Source: a bacterium (GTDB lineage: Bacteria > Verrucomicrobiota > Verrucomicrobiia > Methylacidiphilales > Verrucolacustridaceae). Taken from it: DNA of 9,840 bases. Within the stretch, counting starts at the first letter, position 1. Each line of letters opens with the position of its first letter. Both the position numbers and the translations under genes were made by a program. The notes beneath the pieces are model-generated. The model made no database searches. It had not been told where the DNA came from and saw only the letters and a list, made by a program, of their open reading frames with translations. Positions 5,822-9,840 of this stretch are shown piece by piece. Location of the stretch: NCBI GenBank assembly GCA_009921985.1, contig RFWS01000037.1:1-9840 (forward strand), read 5' to 3'.

Positions 5822-6588
5822 ATTTTTTTCCGCCCCCTCCCGGCTTCCAGGTCTGGAAGTTGCCCCAAGGATTTGCTTGGTCTCGTTCCGGGCGGAAAAA
5901 ACCGATTCTCGCGTTCTGGCAAAAAACAGGAGGACATCTACGCCTCAGTGAGGCCGCGCGACGGCATTCCCAATCCCTGCGCTTTGCCGGCCGCCGAGCG
6001 GTGACTGCCACTCCCATCCCCGGGGCGGGCACCTTGGTGGTGCGACCGTGCGCCCACGGCGGATGGTGGGGGCGGTTGGCCGGCGATCTTTACATCGGCT
6101 CGGAAAGAGCCCGGCGGGAAATCCGCCTGAGCGACCACCTCATCGGGATGAAGATTCCGACTCCCCGTATCGAAACGGTCGTCTTTTATCCGGCGGGACC
6201 TTTGGTCCGGCTCGAAGTGGTCACTGCCTGGGTTCCCGAAAGTCAGGATTTGGTTCGCCATTTGGCCGCGAGGCCCGGAGCCTCCCTGCGTGCCCGCGTT
6301 TTTGCCGCGGTTCGCAAATTAATCAGACAACTCCATCACCATGGAATCTGCCACCCGGATCTGAATGCCCGAAATATTCTCCTGGCTCCTTCCTCCCGCG
6401 GAGGGTTCATCGCTTGGCTCCTGGACGTAGATGTCGTTCGCTTGGGGGTGCCCGGCCGGTCCTCCGTCGATCAAGCCAACCGCGCCCGTCTCCTCCGCTC
6501 TCTTCTCAAACGGGCCCGGCTCGGGGAGCTGGGCTGGTCCGAAACCGAGGTTGCCCAACTATGGCGGGAACTATTTCCCCGATCATGA
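5818..6588 (+). CDS. kdkA: Kdo/WaaP-family LPS core kinase (KdkA-like)
   Basis: This 256-residue protein belongs to the lipopolysaccharide kinase superfamily, which has a protein-kinase-like fold. The catalytic loop HPDLNARNILL lies at 179-189 (D181 base, N186 metal ligand) and the DFG-equivalent DVDVVR at 203-208. An N-terminal region (about 60-105) contains VVRPCAHGGWWGRL, which matches the glycine-rich 'RhyrRGG' part of Kdo kinases, and a helix with ARREIR that would supply the paired acidic residue (E101). KdkA phosphorylates Kdo attached to lipid A, using ATP at the cytoplasmic face of the inner membrane. The length fits (family about 230-260). The GTG start overlaps the previous stop as GTGA and its own stop overlaps the next start as ATGA, so the gene is tightly coupled on both sides. 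It could act on another core sugar, as WaaP does. Confidence 0.85.
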   Translation: MNFFPPPPGFQVWKLPQGFAWSRSGRKKPILAFWQKTGGHLRLSEAARRHSQSLRFAGRRAVTATPIPGAGTLVVRPCAHGGWWGRLAGDLYIGSERARREIRLSDHLIGMKIPTPRIETVVFYPAGPLVRLEVVTAWVPESQDLVRHLAARPGASLRARVFAAVRKLIRQLHHHGICHPDLNARNILLAPSSRGGFIAWLLDVDVVRLGVPGRSSVDQANRARLLRSLLKRARLGELGWSETEVAQLWRELFPRS

Positions 6589-7613
6589 CTCTCCCCTCCG
6601 AGCCCCGCATCGGCATTATCCTGCTTAGCGCGGTGGGCGATGTCGTCCATGCCCTTCCCGTGATCAACGCCCTCAAACGCGCCCGGCCCCGCGCTCACAT
6701 TACCTGGCTGCTTCAGGATGCCGGTGCTGCGCTTCTCCAAGGCCATCCGGCCGTGGATGAAATCCTACTGTTTCGGCGAAAGGCCGGTCTTGCCGGATTC
6801 GTCCAGATGGCGGCCCAGCTGCGCGAACGCCCTTTTGATGTCGTTTTGGATCTCCAGTGCTACTTGAAGGCAACTGTTCTCACCGCCCTGTGTCGGGCTC
6901 CGGTGAAAATCGGGCTGGATCCTGCCCGGGCCCGCGAGTTCAACTGGCTCGTCAACAACCACCACCTCCTCCAACGACCCGTCAACCACGTGCAGGAACA
7001 CTTCCTTGAATTTCTCGATTATCTCAAGATTCCCCGGGAGCCGATGGAATGGGATCTGGGTCCCTGGTCGAACGAACGTCCTTGGCAGGCAGAGTTTTTC
7101 CGCGCCATCCCGGGGCCCCGCGTCGCCCTCGTCGCCGGCACCAGTAACCCGAAAAAAGACTGGCTCCCGGAGCGATGGGCCGAACTCAACGATCGCCTTC
7201 ATTGTGATTTCGGCCTCACCACCGTCCTGGTGGGAGCCCAAACCACCCGGGAAGTCGCGCTCGGACAAAAAATGGCTGCCGAATGCCGCCATCCCCCCGT
7301 GAATGCCCTCGGCTCCGGTCTTCGTCGCCTCGTTGCCATTCTCGACGGCTGTGATCTGGTGATTTCTCCTGATACCGGCCCCCTCCACCTTGCCGGAGCC
7401 CTTGGCAAGCCCGTGATCGGCCTTTATGGATACAACAGCCCGGCCCGCGTTGGCCCCTGGCGGCAGGATCCTCGCCTGCTTGTCGATGCCTTTCATGATC
7501 CCGGCGAGTCGCCGCAGATGACCTTCACACACCGCCCCAAACGAATGGAAAAAATCTTGGTGGCCGACGTTCTGGATCGCGTAAAGATCTGGGCCGCAAT
7601 TCAGAAACGGTAA
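6585..7613 (+). CDS. Glycosyltransferase family 9 protein (ADP-heptose:LPS heptosyltransferase-like)
   Basis: The 342-residue protein has the two Rossmann-like halves of GT9. The N-terminal acceptor domain opens with IGIILLSAVGDVVHALP (G18-D19; the Asp is the proposed base in WaaC). The C-terminal donor domain carries ALVAGTSNPKKDW at 181-193, VLVGAQTTRE (214-223) and the donor-binding SPDTGPLHLAGALGKPVIGLYG at about 261-282 (D263). It would transfer a heptose, or a similar ADP-activated sugar, onto the inner core at the cytoplasmic side of the inner membrane. The start is the ATG at 6585, which overlaps the kinase stop as ATGA. The frame is open far upstream, but that part is antisense-like shadow of kdkA, and an ATG at 6561 would add only eight residues. 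The stop overlaps the convergent porin gene by 13 nt. Whether it is WaaC-, WaaF- or WaaQ-like cannot be settled. Confidence 0.9.
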   Translation: MTLPSEPRIGIILLSAVGDVVHALPVINALKRARPRAHITWLLQDAGAALLQGHPAVDEILLFRRKAGLAGFVQMAAQLRERPFDVVLDLQCYLKATVLTALCRAPVKIGLDPARAREFNWLVNNHHLLQRPVNHVQEHFLEFLDYLKIPREPMEWDLGPWSNERPWQAEFFRAIPGPRVALVAGTSNPKKDWLPERWAELNDRLHCDFGLTTVLVGAQTTREVALGQKMAAECRHPPVNALGSGLRRLVAILDGCDLVISPDTGPLHLAGALGKPVIGLYGYNSPARVGPWRQDPRLLVDAFHDPGESPQMTFTHRPKRMEKILVADVLDRVKIWAAIQKR

Positions 7614-8881
7614 TAAATCTCCGTCGCCACCGTCCAAAGCGAGTTCGACGCCGGTGGGCTTGCTGTCGTCAGGGTATTGGGCACATCCGCACTTGCCGTT
7701 GTGGAAAGCGTTGTCCCCGCACCCCAGGCAAACCTCCCCTCCCCCCGCCAGACCAGATCCTCGGTGATTTTTACCGCCAGCGTCAAAGTGTAGTCGTAAT
7801 AATCCCCTCCACTGAGTCGCGTGCTCTGAGGCAGCACATAGTTGCTTGTGTGCACATATTCGGCTCGGCCGGTTAGCGTGACCGGGTCCAGCAGGGTCCA
7901 GGTGGAGTAAAGTCCGGTGGTTACGTAGGAAGTGGGTGCCTCCACCTCGGAATCCCCGGTGCCCGAGCCTCCGGTCAAGTTAAAGGTCAGGTTCCACCGT
8001 TCCTCCGCAAAGGCAGGTGACCACTGTCCGATGAGGTTAAGGGCGTAGTAGAAATCCTGGTCGAGGGAGATCCGTGCATTCGCGCCGTGCGTGCCCCATG
8101 GCGCCACATAAAATCCGGGTTGTAACGTGGCGTTCCCGCGCGGGCAGGTGACTTTTCCGTACCCGAATACGGAAGATTCGTCCCCCTTACCGAGGCCTCC
8201 CAGATCATTGCTTTCCCCAGAGCAGTTGCCGATCCCCGCAGCCATGTCGAGAAGGGGGTCGGGGGAGAAAATCACGAGGATTCCGGTGTTGTCCTGGGGC
8301 ATGAAGGCATCCGAAATGCCGAAGGTGATGCAGGGATTGTCCGGACGCCAGATCGTCTCGTAGCCTATGACCGCCTGAAACTTCCCGACCCAAGCCTCCA
8401 TCTGGGCTTCCGGCACCCAGATTTTGGCGAACGCTTCCCCGATATAAAGAGAGCTGCTGCTCGGGCCCGTGGGCGTGTTCATTGTCCCGGCGGATGCGTA
8501 ATAAGAGGCATCCTCCCCCAGCATCAGACCGAACTGGAATCCTGCGTGGGCCTGCCGGCTCTCCCGCAGGAGTGGCTTTTCCAGGCGTAACCAGAGGGCG
8601 CTGAGGTTGAAGTCACCCTTGGGCACGGTATCCGCGGGAAAATCAAGGGAGCTGGCTGCCGTGCCCGGACCGAAATTGTAAAGGTAGGTGCCGTCCACAT
8701 ACCCAGTCAGCTTGAGGGGCGTTTCCGCAGGTGCCCCCATCTGTTCCGCAACGGATTCCTCTCTTGCTTCCCTTTCTGGAAGTACAGTTGCCTCCTCGGA
8801 TGGCTGGATTTGTCCCCAAATCGATGCCATTCCCGAAAAAAAAAGAAAGAGTCCCGGATAGACGATCCGATTTTTCCTCAT
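7601..8881 (-). CDS. Outer-membrane beta-barrel porin (BBP2/OmpL-like)
   Basis: The 426-residue protein has a signal peptide (MRKN n-region, hydrophobic LFLFFSG core, cut near residue 23-24) and a Glu-rich mature N-terminus. About 370 residues of alternating aromatic/polar strands follow, starting LKLTGYVDGTYLYNFG and ending EIYYRF. The terminal Phe is the BAM recognition signal. The GYVDxxYxxNF opening and the spacing resemble the putative porin family BBP2 (PF07642), which is often multi-copy in Planctomycetes/Verrucomicrobia. Two Cys appear in extracellular-like loops (Cys-Ile-Thr-Phe-Gly and Asn-Cys-Ser-Gly), with a third in VTCPRGN. I chose the ATG at 8881 rather than the one at 8908, because the nine extra residues would spoil the signal peptide and overlap the divergent gene. 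AGGA lies only 2 nt before the ATG. The role is passive diffusion of small solutes; the substrate is unknown. Confidence 0.85.
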   Translation of the reverse strand: MRKNRIVYPGLFLFFSGMASIWGQIQPSEEATVLPEREAREESVAEQMGAPAETPLKLTGYVDGTYLYNFGPGTAASSLDFPADTVPKGDFNLSALWLRLEKPLLRESRQAHAGFQFGLMLGEDASYYASAGTMNTPTGPSSSSLYIGEAFAKIWVPEAQMEAWVGKFQAVIGYETIWRPDNPCITFGISDAFMPQDNTGILVIFSPDPLLDMAAGIGNCSGESNDLGGLGKGDESSVFGYGKVTCPRGNATLQPGFYVAPWGTHGANARISLDQDFYYALNLIGQWSPAFAEERWNLTFNLTGGSGTGDSEVEAPTSYVTTGLYSTWTLLDPVTLTGRAEYVHTSNYVLPQSTRLSGGDYYDYTLTLAVKITEDLVWRGEGRFAWGAGTTLSTTASADVPNTLTTASPPASNSLWTVATEIYYRF

Positions 8882-8887
8882 TATCCT
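8859..8887 (+). promoter_or_regulatory. Sigma70-like promoter of the 8894 gene, inside the porin signal-peptide codons
   Basis: TAGACG (8859-8864, four of six), a 17-bp spacer and TATCCT (8882-8887, four of six) lead to a predicted start at about 8894, the A of the ATG. The -35 and most of the spacer lie within the 5' end of the porin coding sequence on the other strand. Confidence 0.45.
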
Positions 8888-8893
8888 GCAGTT

Positions 8894-9214
8894 ATGAAAT
8901 GGCACCATTGGATCCTAGTCTCATTCCTTGCGATCGTCACGGCACGGGCGGAACCTTCCACGGAGGTCAAAACCTTTGAGGCGGCGACGGACGCCATGAG
9001 CAAAGAGGAGGTTCTCGGGTACATGGGGCGCGGACCGGACCAACAGATCTCTCCACATCTCTGGCGCTATCGGGGCAATTGGACCAATTCCGACACACTT
9101 GAAAAATTCAACACGGTGGATATCGCGTTCGGGATGTTGACGGATTCCCACAAGTACGGGGTCATGCGCTACACGTGGGACAATACAAGTGACAACACGG
9201 ACGGCACGCCCTGA
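8894..9214 (+). CDS. Small secreted protein, hypothetical
   Basis: The 106-residue protein has a standard Sec signal peptide (hydrophobic 7-16, cleavage after ARA at 19). The mature domain begins with an acidic helix containing MSKEEVLGYMGRGPDQ (35-50). It continues with aromatic-rich segments (HLWRYRGNW at 55-63, VDIAFG, VMRYTWDN) and ends in an Asp/Asn/Thr tail. The Lys-Glu-Glu-Val-Leu-x-x-x-Gly-x-Gly-Pro segment before a Trp-Arg-Tyr strand resembles the first helix and strand of BamE/SmpA-like folds. There is no lipobox Cys, and I treat the resemblance as a hint only. The ATG at 8894 lies 12 bp from the divergent porin start and 6 nt after TATCCT. There is no Shine-Dalgarno. It ends 18 nt before the convergent 9233 gene. 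Confidence 0.7.
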   Translation: MKWHHWILVSFLAIVTARAEPSTEVKTFEAATDAMSKEEVLGYMGRGPDQQISPHLWRYRGNWTNSDTLEKFNTVDIAFGMLTDSHKYGVMRYTWDNTSDNTDGTP

Positions 9215-9232
9215 CCCGTTCTTGTTTCAGTA

Positions 9233-9490
9233 TTAGCGGTGGAGGTCTTTACGAAAATGACCCCGCCCGAAACGAAAGAGAAAAACCAGAACCGGAAAAG
9301 TCATCAAAGTGAGGGCCGCGCCCACCATGTCCCTTCGAAGCGGTTGACCCTCCATTTTATTAAGCCCCACCCACCCCAACAAAATAAATCCCATCGCGCC
9401 AAAAAACAGAGACAAGGGCTGAAAAATCCTGCGGAAATCATCCGCCTCCTGCCTTCGTTGTAACCGCTGGTCCCGGTTCGGAGCTGTCAT
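9233..9490 (-). CDS. Two-helix membrane protein, hypothetical
   Basis: The 85-residue protein has a charged, Arg/Gln/Asp-rich N-terminal region of about 22 residues, then two hydrophobic segments (about 24-44 and 55-73). They are joined by a short Lys-Met-Glu-Gly-Gln-Pro-Leu-Arg-Arg-Asp loop, and the tail is basic (Arg-Gly-His-Phe-Arg-Lys-Asp-Leu-His-Arg). By the positive-inside rule both ends, and perhaps the loop, would prefer the cytoplasm. I know no family. I chose the ATG at 9490; a TTG at 9511 would add seven residues. No clear ribosome site or promoter precedes either start. It is convergent with the 8894 gene (18 nt apart, no terminator hairpin). Confidence 0.62.
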   Translation of the reverse strand: MTAPNRDQRLQRRQEADDFRRIFQPLSLFFGAMGFILLGWVGLNKMEGQPLRRDMVGAALTLMTFPVLVFLFRFGRGHFRKDLHR

Positions 9491-9840
9491 TGCGCTAATT
9501 TCGCCGTCCAATATTTTTTGTCAATTGGAGGCGGTGGGAGTTGAATCGGATGGCAAATAATTAATAGTCAATAACATCAAGCACTTGGAAAAATATTTTT
9601 CGCGAGGTTTTTCATTCTTACGCATTTTGTGTGTCCACTTTTGTCCACTACTCTGTGGTTCAGACGCCTACCTAGCAGACTGATGCAACGAAAGAAAAGC
9701 AGACACGTTTTGTAGCCAGCTTTCGCAAATTTGAGAAACCTACCTCTATTCTGAAGTTCTTTGAACCGATCTGGGCACAACTTCTGCAACTGGGCGACTG
9801 ACCTGACAACGCATAGATCACTCTGCTCAGCTGGCAGTGC
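9491..9840. other. AT-richer stretch without a convincing gene
   Basis: Composition changes from GC-rich coding DNA to visibly AT-rich sequence from about 9510, with runs such as ATATTTTTTG and AAATATTTTT. On the minus strand a frame is open from the window edge to a stop at 9577 (about 87 codons). Its codons (AGA, AGG, TGC, ATA-type choices) and composition differ from every gene in the window, so I do not call it a gene. It could be the 3' end of a foreign or decayed gene that begins beyond the edge. I see no tRNA-like T-loop, no rRNA and no strong hairpin. Confidence 0.5.
9632..9649. repeat. Tandem 8-bp direct repeat
   Basis: TGTCCACT occurs at 9632-9639 and again at 9642-9649, a period of 10 bp (one helical turn), separated by TT. 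It is followed a few bases later by CTGTGG, which pairs loosely with the CCAC. It may be a protein-binding site or an end of a mobile element. Function is unknown. Confidence 0.5.

Noticed and set aside
6048..6584. N-terminal extension of the GT9 protein
   Set aside because: It runs in another frame over kdkA; the Rossmann start and the ATGA overlap fix the start at 6585.
8882..8908. Porin start at the ATG at 8908
   Set aside because: It adds nine residues before a complete signal peptide and would overlap the divergent gene; 8881 fits better.
9577..9789. 70-codon minus-strand frame as a gene
   Set aside because: No recognisable motif, no ribosome site at its Met codon, codon use unlike the window, and the frame is simply open to the window edge.
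1..9840. CRISPR array, tRNA, rRNA, intact insertion sequence, toxin-antitoxin or known defence operon
   Set aside because: I searched by eye on both strands and found no regularly spaced repeats, cloverleaf or T-loop signature, transposase or integrase motif, or paired toxin-antitoxin genes.

Overview
The window is dense, GC-rich bacterial chromosome with ordinary housekeeping and envelope genes. Most neighbouring genes are separated by a few bases or overlap. Several proteins point to a Gram-negative, LPS-bearing organism, probably of the PVC group and most likely Verrucomicrobiota. They are a Kdo/WaaP-type LPS kinase, an ADP-heptose-type GT9 glycosyltransferase, a beta-barrel porin with a C-terminal aromatic residue, a short divergent YebC-family protein that begins with Met-Gly-Arg-Gln-Trp, and a DUF2256 zinc-ribbon protein. 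The taxonomic call is inference from protein style, not from a marker gene.

Layout. 1-555 (+): 3' end of a CopA-like P1B ATPase, cut by the window edge. 605-3487 (-): one apparent operon, read from the right: class I fructose-bisphosphate aldolase (FbaB type), PfkB sugar-phosphate kinase, YebC-family translation factor/regulator, DUF2256 protein. Gaps are 1, 9 and about 2-23 nt. 3581-3763 (+): a two-helix membrane protein. 3822-4688 (+): an unrecognised protein whose N-terminal half looks like a PD-(D/E)XK nuclease core and whose C-terminal part shows signs of frameshifts. 4675-4935 (-): a small membrane-anchored protein. 5005-7613 (+): four coupled genes overlapping by 35, 4 and 4 nt: two uncharacterised exported proteins, a KdkA-like Kdo kinase and a GT9 heptosyltransferase-like protein. 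7601-8881 (-): a BBP2/OmpL-like porin. It is divergent from a small secreted protein (8894-9214, +), with only 12 bp between the start codons. 9233-9490 (-): a two-helix membrane protein. 9491-9840: AT-richer sequence without a convincing gene.

How the genes fit together. The aldolase and kinase probably act on consecutive steps: the kinase makes a sugar bisphosphate, which the aldolase cleaves to triose phosphates. YebC and the DUF2256 protein ride on the same message. The kdkA-GT9 cassette would phosphorylate and extend the inner LPS core, and it carries two exported proteins of unknown role.

The most interesting pattern is regulatory. At least four genes (starts at 3487-, 4935-, 5005+ and 8894+) have a sigma70-like -10 hexamer ending only 6-8 nt before the ATG and no convincing Shine-Dalgarno. 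This predicts leaderless or nearly leaderless mRNAs. I found no CRISPR array, tRNA, rRNA or intact mobile element, and no convincing defence system beyond the nuclease-like fold at 3822.
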